NCBI RefSeq assembly: GCF_900167905.1
Contig: NZ_FUYZ01000009.1
Coordinates: 62,001 to 126,000, forward strand
From: Soonwooa buanensis
GTDB taxonomy: Bacteria > Bacteroidota > Bacteroidia > Flavobacteriales > Weeksellaceae
Length of the DNA stretch: 64,000 nucleotides
Reading direction: 5' to 3'
Part shown: piece after piece, positions 52,273-61,889 of the stretch
Position numbering within the stretch: position 1 is the first letter of the stretch
Layout: each line of letters starts with the position of its first letter
Translations under genes and position numbers: made by a program
The notes under the pieces: generated by a model
The model's database searches: none
What the model was told of the DNA's origin: nothing
What the model saw: the letters and a program-made list of their open reading frames with translations, nothing else

Positions 52273-52896
52273 TTAATTTTTAGCAATGGTGATAGGAATC
52301 GAATAATTAGAACGCACAGGAACACCATTAATGGCTGCTGGAGAAAATTTTTCGGGTAATAAATACAATACAATCTCGCCTTGACGATTGAGACTTGCAC
52401 TATTTCCCGAGGCTTTTACTTGACTCACGCTACCATCCCGTTCAACAATGAATTTGACTTTGGTCGAAAGCTTTTCTTGCTCCTCAAAATTAACGCTATC
52501 TGTATAAAGATGCTCCGAGATAAAATTTCGAATAGCATCTATTCCGCCTGGATATTTTGCTAACGCTTCAGTTTTTGAATCTTCAATTTTGGAAGCATCC
52601 GAATTTCTTGGAAAAGTGCGAGAAAGATCTTCAAGATTCTTTACTTTAACCAAAGTCGCCACCAACGCAGCATTTTCGACACTATCAAGTTTTTTTAAAA
52701 AATATTCTTTCTGTTGATTAACCAACTCCATCATTCCGGATTTAGTCAATTGATTTTGCTTTTTATTAAATTCGGTTTCCAACATTGTACGATGATGCTG
52801 GAATTTCTCTTTCACTTCTCGAAAATCCGCATTGACTTGACTTTTCGCTCCGAAAAAACCAAATATCATAAAAACAAAAAGGAAGATTTTGCCCAT
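52273..52896 (-). CDS. Exported protein with TonB C-terminal-like domain
   Basis: Protein of 207 aa with a signal peptide (MGKIFLFVFMIFGFFGAKSQ), a helical central part, and a C-terminal region of about 80 residues resembling the TonB C-terminal fold (FISEHLYTDSVNFEEQEKLSTKVKFIVERDGSVSQVKASGNS, then GEIVLYLLPEKFSPAAINGVPVRSNYSIPITI). It has no membrane anchor that would let it act as a classical TonB. Similar stand-alone domains are common in Bacteroidota. It lies upstream of tadA in one transcript. Confidence 0.78.
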   Translation of the reverse strand: MGKIFLFVFMIFGFFGAKSQVNADFREVKEKFQHHRTMLETEFNKKQNQLTKSGMMELVNQQKEYFLKKLDSVENAALVATLVKVKNLEDLSRTFPRNSDASKIEDSKTEALAKYPGGIDAIRNFISEHLYTDSVNFEEQEKLSTKVKFIVERDGSVSQVKASGNSASLNRQGEIVLYLLPEKFSPAAINGVPVRSNYSIPITIAKN

Positions 52897-52958
52897 TGCA
52901 AGTATTCTAATCTTGTAAAAATACAGAAAGAAAAAACATGTTTCAATAAAAAATTAAA

Positions 52959-52984
52959 AAAGCCGCTCCAACTGGAACGGCTTT
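52959..52984 (-). terminator. Terminator after lepA
   Basis: AAAGCCG pairs with CGGCTTT and the inner TCCA with TGGA, giving a stem with one mismatch and a tight loop; the minus strand continues with T-rich sequence. It lies downstream of lepA. Confidence 0.75.
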
Positions 52985-53005
52985 GATGTTTATGCGAAAA
53001 AAAAA

Positions 53006-54802
53006 TTAATCGTTCAGTTTCAAAACCGCCATAAATGCAGATTGTGGAACTTCTACACGACCAATTTGTTTCATTTTCTTTTTACCTTCTTTTTGTTTTT
53101 CAAGAAGTTTACGCTTTCTGGAAATATCTCCACCGTAACATTTTGCAGTAACATCTTTTCTTAAGGCTTTAATCGTTTCTCTTGCAATAATTTTTGCTCC
53201 TAAAGCTGCTTGAACTGCAATGTCGAATTGTTGTCTCGGAATTAATTCACGCAACTTTTCACACATTCTTTTACCGATGTAATAAGCATTAGAATCGTGA
53301 ATTAATGATGATAAAGCATCTACCATATCACCATTAATAAGGATATCCATTTTCACCAACTTCGATGCACGGAAACCTATTGGATGATAATCGAAAGACG
53401 CATAACCTTTAGAAATTGATTTTAATCTATCATAAAAATCGAAAACAACTTCCGCCAAAGGCATATTGAAGATTAATTCAACTCTATCTGCAGTTAAATA
53501 ACTTTGGTTAACAATTTCGCCACGTTTTTCAATACAAAGTGTCATTACAGAACCAACAAAATCCGATTTTGTAATAATAGAAGCTTTAATATAAGGTTCT
53601 TCAACTCTGTCCATCGTCATCGGGTCCATCATTTCGGACGGGTTGTTAATCAAAATTGCAACTTCTGGTTCCTTTTTGGTGTAACCGTGGTAAGAAACGT
53701 TGGGAACGGTTGTGATAACGTTCATGTTGAACTCTCTATCCAAACGCTCTTGTACTATTTCCATGTGCAACATTCCCAAGAATCCGCATCGGAAACCAAA
53801 TCCTAAAGCGGCTGAACTTTCGGGCTCGAAAACCAAAGAAGCATCATTCAGACGAAGTTTTTCTAATGAAAATCTCAATTCTTCAAAATCCTCAGATTCG
53901 ATTGGATAAATACCAGCGAAAACCATTGGTTTTACCTCTTCGAAACCATCGATTGCAGCTGCAGCAGGGTTTTCAGTAGCAGTAATGGTGTCGCCAACTT
54001 TTACTTCACGAGCATCTTTAATCCCTGAAATAATATAACCAACATCTCCCGTTTTAATTTCTTGTTTAGGCGCTTGTTTTAGTTTCAAAGTTCCCACTTC
54101 ATCGGCATCATAGGTTTTTCCTGTTGCCATGAATTTTACTTTTTGACCTTTCTTAATGCTTCCATTTACAACTTTGAAATAGGCTTCAATTCCACGGAAA
54201 GGATTATAAACAGAGTCAAAAATCAAAGCTTGAAGCGGTGCATCCGGCTCTCCAACTGGCGCTGGAATTCTTGCTACAATTTGCTCCAAAAGATTGTGGA
54301 CACCTTCTCCTGTTTTACCAGAAACTCTTAAAACATCGTCGTAATCGCAACCTATTAAATTCATGATTTCATCGGTAACTTCCTCTGGATTCGCCGATGG
54401 CAAATCGATTTTATTAAGAATCGGAATAATCGTTAAGTCGTTTTCTAAAGCCAAATAAAGGTTAGAAATGGTTTGCGCTTGAATACTTTGAGCTGCATCA
54501 ACAATCAATAAAGCACCTTCACAAGCGGCGATTGAACGAGAAACTTCGTAAGAAAAATCTACGTGTCCAGGTGTGTCGATAAGATTCAGAACATATTTTT
54601 CACCATTCAATTCGTAATCCATTTGGATCGCGTGAGACTTAATGGTGATTCCACGTTCTTTTTCCAAATCCATATCATCCAAAGTCTGAGATTGTAACTC
54701 TCTTTGGGTAACGGTATTGGTATATTCTAAAAGTCTGTCTGCCAATGTACTTTTACCGTGGTCGATATGTGCAATGATGCAGAAGTTTCTTATGTTTTTC
54801 AT
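53006..54802 (-). CDS. lepA: Elongation factor 4 (LepA GTPase)
   Basis: About 598 aa from the ATG at 54802, exactly the usual LepA length. G1 is AHIDHGKST, with the DTPGH and NKIDLP GTPase motifs following; the LepA-specific C-terminal part ([41 protein letters not shown], then [22 protein letters not shown]) is complete. It moves stalled ribosomes back. An upstream in-frame ATG (54832) lies over the -7 box TATTTTTG (54822-54829), so it would not be on the mRNA, which supports the shorter start. Confidence 0.97.
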   Translation of the reverse strand: MKNIRNFCIIAHIDHGKSTLADRLLEYTNTVTQRELQSQTLDDMDLEKERGITIKSHAIQMDYELNGEKYVLNLIDTPGHVDFSYEVSRSIAACEGALLIVDAAQSIQAQTISNLYLALENDLTIIPILNKIDLPSANPEEVTDEIMNLIGCDYDDVLRVSGKTGEGVHNLLEQIVARIPAPVGEPDAPLQALIFDSVYNPFRGIEAYFKVVNGSIKKGQKVKFMATGKTYDADEVGTLKLKQAPKQEIKTGDVGYIISGIKDAREVKVGDTITATENPAAAAIDGFEEVKPMVFAGIYPIESEDFEELRFSLEKLRLNDASLVFEPESSAALGFGFRCGFLGMLHMEIVQERLDREFNMNVITTVPNVSYHGYTKKEPEVAILINNPSEMMDPMTMDRVEEPYIKASIITKSDFVGSVMTLCIEKRGEIVNQSYLTADRVELIFNMPLAEVVFDFYDRLKSISKGYASFDYHPIGFRASKLVKMDILINGDMVDALSSLIHDSNAYYIGKRMCEKLRELIPRQQFDIAVQAALGAKIIARETIKALRKDVTAKCYGGDISRKRKLLEKQKEGKKKMKQIGRVEVPQSAFMAVLKLND

Positions 54803-54821
54803 GTATAATTCTTGTAATTTG

Positions 54822-54829
54822 CAAAAATA
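54822..54829 (-). promoter_or_regulatory. -7 promoter box of lepA
   Basis: TATTTTTG on the minus strand fits TAnnTTTG and leaves a leader of roughly 15 bases before the ATG at 54802. It argues against the longer reading from 54832. Confidence 0.5.
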
Positions 54830-54832
54830 CAT

Positions 54833-55374
54833 TTTTTTTAGTTTTATTACTATTACCCATCATGCATTTAGGCTTTGAATTTCACAAACTAAGTGTTAAC
54901 GCCTTTGTTTGCCTTAAATATTTACATAATTATACTATTAAACTTCGTTTAGCATTGCGATAATTTCAAACGCAAAGCTAAACAAGGAATAACATTTAAC
55001 TAATATGTTTTTTAAGATTGGCAAAGGCACTTCGTTTATCAAATGAAACACAACCAATTGTTTATTTATCATTTATATTTAACTGGCTAAATACTCAACA
55101 ACTTGCTATTGTATAACCTAGATTCTTAAATTATCCGAAATCGCGGCCGGGATAGAAGCGGCATCTTTTTTCCGGAGTGAGGTGGCGGAGCGCAGCGGAG
55201 CCGACCGAGCGAAGGGAAAAGATATAGCGAATAGCCCGAATTGTCCGCCCAAATAAAAGTAATACATATAAACAATGTTAAAGATTTATAAAATTGACGG
55301 CTTTATTCGAGGCTTCGCATATTATTTGATTAAATTTGGAGAACAATTGAACATTAACATAAAAAACAATTATT
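54833..55374. other. Intergenic region between lepA and sod
   Basis: This 542-base spacer holds no convincing coding frame. Its left 300 bases are AT-rich with no feature that I recognise. A GC-rich structured repeat (copy B) occupies about 55147-55238, and a TAAATTTG box at 55331-55338 is a plausible -7 element for sod. Confidence 0.7.
55147..55238 (+). repeat. GC-rich structured intergenic repeat, copy B
   Basis: The core (55174-55213) runs GGAGTGAGGTGGCGGAGCG to GCCGACCGAGCGAA, related to copy A at 47021-47060. ATCTTTT (55163-55169) pairs with AAAAGAT (55217-55223) around the core, and CGGG with CCCG at the outer ends. Inside the core, GGC/GCC replaces the GAC/GTC of copy A, a compensatory change. 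The pattern CGGGATAGAAGCGGCATC...GATATAGCG...AGCCCG resembles intergenic repeats I recall from other Flavobacteriia, whose role I do not know. Confidence 0.65.
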
Positions 55375-55971
55375 ATGGCTTTTGAATTACCAAAATTAGG
55401 TTACGCATACGATGCTCTAGAACCAAACATCGATGCAAAAACAATGGAGATCCACTATACTAAGCACCACCAAGCTTATGTTGACAATCTTAACAAAGCG
55501 ATTGAAGGTACGGATCTAGAAGGTAAAACGATTGAGGAAATCTGCAAAATTGGCACTGACAAACCTGCAGTTAGAAATAATGGTGGTGGTCACTATAACC
55601 ACTCTCTTTTCTGGGTAATTTTGACGCCTGGAGGTAGCAAAGAGCCTGTTGGAAATGTAAAAGCTGCTATCGAAAATTATGGTGGTTTTGAAAAATTCAA
55701 AAATGATTTTTCTGAAGCTGCAAAAACAAGATTCGGGTCAGGATGGGCTTGGTTATGCAAAAAAGAAGATGGTAGCGTTGCAGTATGTTCTACACCAAAC
55801 CAAGATAATCCACTAATGCCAGTTGCTGATTGCAAAGGTACTCCAGTGCTTGGTCTTGACGTTTGGGAGCATGCCTATTACCTACATTATCAAAACAGAA
55901 GACCTGACTATGTTGGTTCTTTCTTTAACGTTATCAACTGGGATAAAGTTGAAGAGCTTTTTAACAAATAA
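55375..55971 (+). CDS. Superoxide dismutase (Fe/Mn family)
   Basis: Protein of 198 aa with all four metal ligands recognisable: H27 ([15 protein letters not shown]), a His in [13 protein letters not shown], Asp in [14 protein letters not shown], and the following His. The Gly-Gly-His segment and the C-terminal [14 protein letters not shown] are typical. It detoxifies superoxide in the cytoplasm, as no signal peptide is seen. Fe versus Mn use cannot be settled by eye. The gene is monocistronic with a strong terminator. Confidence 0.96.
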   Translation: MAFELPKLGYAYDALEPNIDAKTMEIHYTKHHQAYVDNLNKAIEGTDLEGKTIEEICKIGTDKPAVRNNGGGHYNHSLFWVILTPGGSKEPVGNVKAAIENYGGFEKFKNDFSEAAKTRFGSGWAWLCKKEDGSVAVCSTPNQDNPLMPVADCKGTPVLGLDVWEHAYYLHYQNRRPDYVGSFFNVINWDKVEELFNK

Positions 55972-55995
55972 GCTACAAACAATCTCTATTATAAG

Positions 55996-56030
55996 AAATC
56001 CCGACTTGCAATATTGTAAGTCGGGATTTT
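55996..56030 (+). terminator. Terminator after sod
   Basis: AAATCCCGACTT and AAGTCGGGATTT form a perfect 12-bp stem over a 10-base partly paired loop, followed by T residues. Confidence 0.9.
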
Positions 56031-56062
56031 GATTTTGTGAACTAAAATTAATATTAACTCAC

Positions 56063-56104
56063 AAAAAAAGAAGCGCCCAATCGGAGATTGGGCGCTTCTT
56101 TTTT
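56063..56104. terminator. Bidirectional terminator after the nuclease gene
   Basis: AAAAGAAGCGCCCAATC and GATTGGGCGCTTCTTTT form a perfect 17-bp stem over a 3-base loop, flanked by A and T runs. It lies 20 bases past the minus-strand nuclease gene. Confidence 0.92.
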
Positions 56105-56123
56105 ATATTAAAGAACCTAAATA

Positions 56124-57326
56124 TTATGGTTCTTTCTGTAAGATTACAAATGCTGGGAAGTGATCACTAAATCCTCCTGTAAACTTATCACCACTCCAAG
56201 AACGGAAAGGATAACCTTTATAATTACCTTCTTTAGTTATCAGGTAATCTGGTGCATAGATTTCTGTTCTTAGTACCGTATAATCTTTCTTAAGCTCATT
56301 AGCTGGAGCATATAAGTTAGCCGAGACAATAATTTGATCAAATAAGTTAGGCGCATCTTGATAAGCTAACGAAGCAATTCCTTTCTTATATAATGGATAC
56401 ATTAAGTTAAGATATGGCATAGACTCTGACAGATCTTTTGGTGATCCTGCTGCTTTAAGAACATTCTTAAGACTTGAACTTACTGGATCATCATTAAAAT
56501 CTCCCATCGCTAACATTTTAGTGTTAGGTGACTGAATACGAATACTGTCCATCTGTTGTTTTAGAACTGCCGCAGCTGCATTTCTTTTCGGTAAAGAAAC
56601 CGCTTCTCCACCTCTTCTAGATGGCCAGTGGTTAAGGAACAAAGCAATTGGCTCATTATCCAGCATACCTGTTACTACTAAAATATGACGTGTGTATTCT
56701 CTTTTACCGTCTTCACCATATATTTTAATTTCTTTCTTTAAAGAATTAGTTGGTGTGAATCTTCTTTTTTGATAAATAAACGCTGGGTCAATTCCTCTAT
56801 AATCATAAGAATTATAATGAATAACACCATAGTCATATTTAGCAAGTTTTGGTTGCTTTACCAAATCTTCAACAACTTGTCTGTTCTCAACTTCTAATAA
56901 TCCAACAATAGCTGGCGCTGTTCCTGTTTGTTTTTGTCCAAGTTCAGAAATAACTCTTGCAGCGTTTTCAAGTTTTTGGCTATATACTTTGTAGTTATAG
57001 TTTTTAGCACTTTTAGGTGTAAATTCATCAGATCCACCTTGATACTTTACAACACGCTTACCTTTAAGAGCTTCGTCACTCCATTCTCCTTTAAAAGGTG
57101 TCTCATCAACTATAAGATGTTTGATAGAGTCAATCGGTACACTTCTATGGAAAGAAGGATTACTTTTATCCTTTGTACCATCTATGTAATCAGCAGATTG
57201 GATAGTATCCCAAAGGTTTTCTACGTTAAGAAAGCCAACTGTAGCAACTTTTCTTAGCTGTCCTTTTTGTTGTGCAAAAACCAAACATCCAAGAGCTAAA
57301 GTCAAAATACTTAGATATTTTTTCAT
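56124..57326 (-). CDS. Exported endonuclease/exonuclease/phosphatase-family protein
   Basis: Protein of 400 aa with a signal peptide (MKKYLSILTLALGCLVFAQ). EEP-fold motifs are present: GFLNVENLWDT, GLLEVENRQVVEDLV (metal Glu), LFLNHWPSRRGG (His), AMGDFNDDP, and the C-terminal FSDHFPAFVIL (catalytic Asp-His). Exported members of this family act on DNA, RNA or phosphoesters. It diverges from a TonB receptor plus DUF5689 lipoprotein, so the locus may digest and import an extracellular nucleic acid or its products. A TACATTTG box at 57358-57365 is its candidate promoter. Confidence 0.9.
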   Translation of the reverse strand: MKKYLSILTLALGCLVFAQQKGQLRKVATVGFLNVENLWDTIQSADYIDGTKDKSNPSFHRSVPIDSIKHLIVDETPFKGEWSDEALKGKRVVKYQGGSDEFTPKSAKNYNYKVYSQKLENAARVISELGQKQTGTAPAIVGLLEVENRQVVEDLVKQPKLAKYDYGVIHYNSYDYRGIDPAFIYQKRRFTPTNSLKKEIKIYGEDGKREYTRHILVVTGMLDNEPIALFLNHWPSRRGGEAVSLPKRNAAAAVLKQQMDSIRIQSPNTKMLAMGDFNDDPVSSSLKNVLKAAGSPKDLSESMPYLNLMYPLYKKGIASLAYQDAPNLFDQIIVSANLYAPANELKKDYTVLRTEIYAPDYLITKEGNYKGYPFRSWSGDKFTGGFSDHFPAFVILQKEP

Positions 57327-57357
57327 TGTATAAAGTTTATTAAAATTTAGAGGACGA

Positions 57358-57490
57358 CAAATGTACTATATTATTCTATAGATTGTTAGCAAATCTAAAA
57401 AAATTAACAGAGCCTTTAAGAGGTATTAACTAAATTTAATCATAAATTAAGGATTATAATTATTAAATATATTTTTTTTAAGTACATTTG
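57358..57490. promoter_or_regulatory. Divergent promoter boxes: nuclease (-) and TonB receptor-DUF5689 (+)
   Basis: The same -7 sequence TACATTTG appears on both sides, at 57358-57365 on the minus strand and 57483-57490 on the plus strand, facing outward. Shared regulation is possible but no operator palindrome was recognised. Confidence 0.45.
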
Positions 57491-57553
57491 TGCCCCCGAT
57501 TCATAATGCATTGAAAATTAAGTATAAAAAAGAGATTATAAATAGTTGAAAGT

Positions 57554-60421
57554 ATGATTAAAAAATTATCATTAATCTCCTTATTCTCACTGATGCCCGC
57601 ATCATTTTACTATGCGCAAACGACTGTATTTGCGTATCTTAAGGATGCTGAAGGTAAGCCAGTAGAAAGGGCTAATGTAGACCTGAAAGGAGAAGCCAAT
57701 GATGTAACGGCAGACAAGATTGGATATTTCCAATTTGTTGATCTTAAGCCGGGTCATTATCAGATTGTTATTTCGAAATCTAATTACGAAACAAAAGTAA
57801 TGGAGTTTGATATATCAACTGAAAAGAGAAAAGATCTAGGTGTGGTTACAATGTACTCATCCCTAACTGGTGCAGACCAGGGTCTTGCAATTATTGAAAG
57901 TACTGGAGATGAGGAAAACTCAAGCCAAGGTTCTACCGTAGGTTTGTTACAATCTTCTCAAGATGTATTCAATAAGTTAGCAAGTTTTGATTTGGGCTTC
58001 TATTGGTTCCGTCCAAGAGGAATTGATGGAAGATCTGGTGAAACAATGCTTAACGGTATCAGCATGGTAAAAGCTGATAACGGAAATGTAGATTTCTCTA
58101 ACTGGGGTGGTCTTAATGAGATTACTCGTTACCCGGAGATTGCTTCTAATCATGCTCCTTCAGAATATGCTTTCGGTGGTGCAAGTTCAGTGCTTAATAA
58201 GTACACTAATGCTAGCGAATACAGAAAAGGCTTCCAAGCAACTTACTCATTAACCAACAGAAACTATCGTAACAGAGCTTCTCTAAGATACTCTTCTGGA
58301 ATGTCAAAAAGTGGATGGGCTATTACAGCTATGGCTGCTAGACGTTGGGCACAAGAAGGTATCCAAGAAGGTACTTTTTATGATGCTTGGGGAGGTTACA
58401 TCGGTGTTGAGAAGAAATTATCTGACAACCATACTATTACCTTCAATGCTATTGGAGCACCTTACAGAAGATCAACCGCGAGCCCTAGTACTCAAGAAGT
58501 TTTTGACCTAAGAGGTGTACATTACAACTCATATTGGGGATGGCAAAATGGTGAAAAAAGAAGCGAAAGAGTAAGAACTGGCTTCCAACCAATTTTACAA
58601 TTAACAGACTTCTGGAAAATTAATAAAAAGTCAAGTTTAACGACTAGCTTGTCTTATCAATTTGGTAAAGATAAAGGTGCTAGATTGGATTGGCAAAATG
58701 TAACCAACCCTTCTCCTGCATACTACAGAAGACTTCCTAGTTACTTCCTATCTCTTGATCCTTCTATGGAGGTTATCGACCCGAACGATCCTACAAAATG
58801 GGCAACTGCTAGAGATGCTTATAATACGGCTACACAATTGTGGCAAAGTGGGGATCCTGCTTATACACAACTTAATTGGGATGCAATGTATCGTGCTAAT
58901 ATGAACCAATCTCCTGTAAGCCAATATGGAGTGACTGGTCGTAGAGCTTTGTATTTCCAAGTTAATGATGTTAGTGATGACAAAATCTGGAATGCTAACA
59001 CGCATTATACATATAACTTTAATGATAAAACAAGATTTATCTTAAACTTATCATATCAAAACTACAAGTCTGATCTTTATCGTGAAGTAAAAGACCTTCT
59101 AGGTGCTGACTTCGCTTGGAACAAAGATCCTTTCGCAGCAACTAACCAACCAGGAACTTCAGGTTTGTTAAATGAGCTTGATCTTGAAAACGGTTCTGTT
59201 GCAAAAAAAGTTGGGGATAAAATTGGATACGATTATACGTTCTCTAGACAAGAAGTTAAAGTTAATCCTGGTTTGAAATTCTCAACTGGCAAATTTGATG
59301 TTTTTGTTTCTGCTTTAGCTGGCTATAGTACATCTAGTAGAGAAGGACATTTCAAACATTTCCTTTATAAAGATTCTTACGGAAAAAGTGGTGATCAAAA
59401 CTTCTGGAACTTTGGTATGAAAGGTCAAGCGGTTTACAAAGTTGATGGCCGTAACTTTATCGTATATAACGGCGCTTATTTCTCACAAGCTCCTTTCTTA
59501 GAAGACTTATTCATTAATCCAAGACTTAACGCTTCTACAGCGCCTAACATTAAGAATACAATTATTAATGCTAATGACTTAAGCTATGTAATGTCTACAC
59601 CTTTCTTGAAGTTAAGACTTACTGGTTATTGGGTTGATACTCAAAATGAAACCAATACACAAAGATTCTTTGCGGATGGTATTCAGTTTGACTCTGATGA
59701 TTCTTCAAAACCTATCCAAAGTGCTTTCTTAACACAAGTTATGTCAAATGTTGAGAAACGTAATATTGGTTTAGAATTAGGTATTGATTACAAACTTACT
59801 CCAACTTTATCATTACAAGGTTTAGCAAGTGTTGGACAATACACTTATAATAACGATCCAACAATCTACTTCTCTTCTGATGCGGTAGGGGAATTCTCCA
59901 ACGGATTACCTTATATGAATTTTGGGAAAGCTAATCTTAAAAACTACAAGTTAGGAGGAACGCCACAACAGGCTTACTCATTAGGTTTTAGATACAACTC
60001 TCCTAAATACTGGTGGTTTGGTGCTAACTGGAACTATCTAGATCAAAACTTCTTAGATCCTTCAGCGATTTTAAGATCAGAAAACTTTGTTCAGAATAGT
60101 ACGACACATACGCCTGATACGAGTGTAGATCCTGACATGCTAAGAACTATTATGTCTCCAAAAAGATTACCATCATCATTCTTCTTGAATGCTAATGCTG
60201 GTAAATCTTGGATGATTGGTAAGTATTATGTTTTAATCTCTGCTACTATTAATAATATTTTGGATAACAAAAGATATATTACCGGAGGATTTGAACAAAG
60301 TAGAAACATTAAATATGATGGCTTTATTAAAGATTACGACAGAGCAGAAACTTTGTTTGGTCCTAAATACTGGTATACCCAAGGTCGTTCTTATTTTGTA
60401 AATGTACAATTCAGATTCTAA
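57554..60421 (+). CDS. TonB-dependent receptor with carboxypeptidase-like N-terminal domain
   Basis: Outer-membrane receptor of 955 aa: signal peptide (1-22), carboxypeptidase regulatory-like beta domain (about 23-100, TVFAYLKDAEGKPVERANVDLKGE...DLKPGHYQIVISK), plug (about 110-230 with FYWFRPRGIDGRSGETMLNGI), and a long barrel ending YFVNVQFRF. It is followed by a DUF5689 lipoprotein whose start lies 19 bases past the receptor stop. The receptor/lipoprotein pair resembles a SusCD-like import unit in layout, though it is not SusD. The substrate may be nucleic-acid-derived given the divergent nuclease. Confidence 0.92.
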   Translation: MIKKLSLISLFSLMPASFYYAQTTVFAYLKDAEGKPVERANVDLKGEANDVTADKIGYFQFVDLKPGHYQIVISKSNYETKVMEFDISTEKRKDLGVVTMYSSLTGADQGLAIIESTGDEENSSQGSTVGLLQSSQDVFNKLASFDLGFYWFRPRGIDGRSGETMLNGISMVKADNGNVDFSNWGGLNEITRYPEIASNHAPSEYAFGGASSVLNKYTNASEYRKGFQATYSLTNRNYRNRASLRYSSGMSKSGWAITAMAARRWAQEGIQEGTFYDAWGGYIGVEKKLSDNHTITFNAIGAPYRRSTASPSTQEVFDLRGVHYNSYWGWQNGEKRSERVRTGFQPILQLTDFWKINKKSSLTTSLSYQFGKDKGARLDWQNVTNPSPAYYRRLPSYFLSLDPSMEVIDPNDPTKWATARDAYNTATQLWQSGDPAYTQLNWDAMYRANMNQSPVSQYGVTGRRALYFQVNDVSDDKIWNANTHYTYNFNDKTRFILNLSYQNYKSDLYREVKDLLGADFAWNKDPFAATNQPGTSGLLNELDLENGSVAKKVGDKIGYDYTFSRQEVKVNPGLKFSTGKFDVFVSALAGYSTSSREGHFKHFLYKDSYGKSGDQNFWNFGMKGQAVYKVDGRNFIVYNGAYFSQAPFLEDLFINPRLNASTAPNIKNTIINANDLSYVMSTPFLKLRLTGYWVDTQNETNTQRFFADGIQFDSDDSSKPIQSAFLTQVMSNVEKRNIGLELGIDYKLTPTLSLQGLASVGQYTYNNDPTIYFSSDAVGEFSNGLPYMNFGKANLKNYKLGGTPQQAYSLGFRYNSPKYWWFGANWNYLDQNFLDPSAILRSENFVQNSTTHTPDTSVDPDMLRTIMSPKRLPSSFFLNANAGKSWMIGKYYVLISATINNILDNKRYITGGFEQSRNIKYDGFIKDYDRAETLFGPKYWYTQGRSYFVNVQFRF

Positions 60422-60440
60422 TCTATTTAAAAATATCGTA

Positions 60441-61832
60441 ATGAAAATAAATTCACTTTTTAAAACTTTAGTTTTTTCTGCTGTATCTACAGTAGCATTA
60501 ACCTCTTGTGTAAAGAACGATGATTGGGAAACTCCACCTATCGTATGTAATAATAGGTTCGACGCCCCAACTATTTCTATGGCTGATTTTGCAGCTTTAG
60601 CTCCTTCATCTGGAACATATAAAGTTCCTGCTGATGGTGCACCAGTTATCTTTGATGCTTATATTGTATCATCTGACGAATATGGTAACTTCTACAAAAC
60701 AATCTCTATCCAAGATAAACCAGAAAACCCAACTGTTGGTCTTTCTATCGAAGTAGACAAAGCATCTAACTATGCAGATTTCCCAGTAGGGGCGCACGTA
60801 AGAATCAAAGCAAATGGCTTGGTATTAGGTCTAGATAGAGGTACCAAAAAAATTGGTTCTGTTGACCCTCAATATGCGATTGGTCGTATACCTAGTGTAT
60901 TATTCTCTAGATATATTTCTGGTGTATGTAATGGTAATGCTATGGATATTGCAACACTAGTTCCGACAAAAGTTAGCAACCTAAACGATGCTAAAAATGA
61001 GAAATATCTTAACACTTTAGTAACGGTACCAAAAGTACAATTCGCTTCAAGTGAAGTTCAACCACAACCAAAAACATTTATCAATTATGTTGCTGGTATT
61101 GGTGCTGATACAGACCGAAATATTGAAGACGCAACTGGCGGATCCACAGTATTGAGAAACTCAGGATTCTGCGCATTTGGTGGTGACCTTTTACCAACTG
61201 GTAATGGAGATTTAACATTTGTTGTAAGTCGTTATAATACAAGCTGGCAAATGTATATCAGAAGCAAGGCTGACATCAAGTTTGACAACCCTCGTTATGA
61301 TCCAGCACCACCAAAAGGAGGAACTGCAATTAACTTCTTAGGTTCGTTTACAGAAGATTTCAACTCTTATAACGATATGGAAGAAACTTTCCCTAAGTAT
61401 GTTAATGACCCAACTGTTGGTAACAGATATTGGCAAATTAGATCATTCAACGGGAACAAGTATATCCAAATTTCAGCTAATGCGGGATCTGGTAATTACG
61501 AAACTTATTTTGCAGTTCCTGTAGACTTTACAGCTGCTAATAATATTAGTTTCTTTGTTAATGTTGGTTTCTATAATGGAGCAGCTCTTAAAGTTTATAC
61601 AACAACAGATTATACAGCATTAGGAGATATTACAAAAGCAACTTTAAAAGATATTACATCTAGCTTTAACATCCCTACAACGCCTACATCTGGTTATGGT
61701 AACCTAAGTTCTGCAGGAACATATAACTTCCCAACAGACCTAACTGGTAAAGGTTATGTATTGTTCAAATATACTGGTGCAAACCCTGGTACAACAACGA
61801 CAATTCAGATCGACGATATCAAAGTTCAATAA
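60441..61832 (+). CDS. DUF5689 lipoprotein
   Basis: About 463 aa from the ATG at 60441; a longer frame from 60402 would overlap the receptor gene and lose the lipoprotein signal. Lipobox VALTSCVK (Cys near residue 22) is followed by the DUF5689 domain (about 60-290: VIFDAYIVSSDEYGNFYKTISIQDKP..., GLVLGLDRGTKKIG...RIP), then a C-terminal beta-sandwich (about 300-463, FTEDFNSYNDMEETFPKYV...TTIQIDDIKVQ) of the kind found in choice-of-anchor proteins. DUF5689 resembles an OB fold. It is probably a surface partner of the TonB receptor. Confidence 0.88.
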   Translation: MKINSLFKTLVFSAVSTVALTSCVKNDDWETPPIVCNNRFDAPTISMADFAALAPSSGTYKVPADGAPVIFDAYIVSSDEYGNFYKTISIQDKPENPTVGLSIEVDKASNYADFPVGAHVRIKANGLVLGLDRGTKKIGSVDPQYAIGRIPSVLFSRYISGVCNGNAMDIATLVPTKVSNLNDAKNEKYLNTLVTVPKVQFASSEVQPQPKTFINYVAGIGADTDRNIEDATGGSTVLRNSGFCAFGGDLLPTGNGDLTFVVSRYNTSWQMYIRSKADIKFDNPRYDPAPPKGGTAINFLGSFTEDFNSYNDMEETFPKYVNDPTVGNRYWQIRSFNGNKYIQISANAGSGNYETYFAVPVDFTAANNISFFVNVGFYNGAALKVYTTTDYTALGDITKATLKDITSSFNIPTTPTSGYGNLSSAGTYNFPTDLTGKGYVLFKYTGANPGTTTTIQIDDIKVQ

Positions 61833-61856
61833 TTATTTTTGAAACTTTATTAAACA

Positions 61857-61887
61857 AAAAAAGCCTCGAATTGTTCGAGGCTTTTTT
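61857..61887. terminator. Bidirectional terminator
   Basis: GCCTCGAA and TTCGAGGC form a perfect 8-bp stem over a 3-base loop, extended by A and T runs on both sides. Confidence 0.92.
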
Positions 61888-61889
61888 AT

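Noticed and set aside
55823-56032. Plus-strand open frame of 69 aa overlapping the end of sod
   Set aside because: It lies mostly within the sod gene in another frame and ends in the terminator.
60402-60440. N-terminal extension of the DUF5689 protein from the ATG at 60402
   Set aside because: It would overlap the receptor gene by 20 bases and bury the clear lipoprotein signal that starts at 60441.
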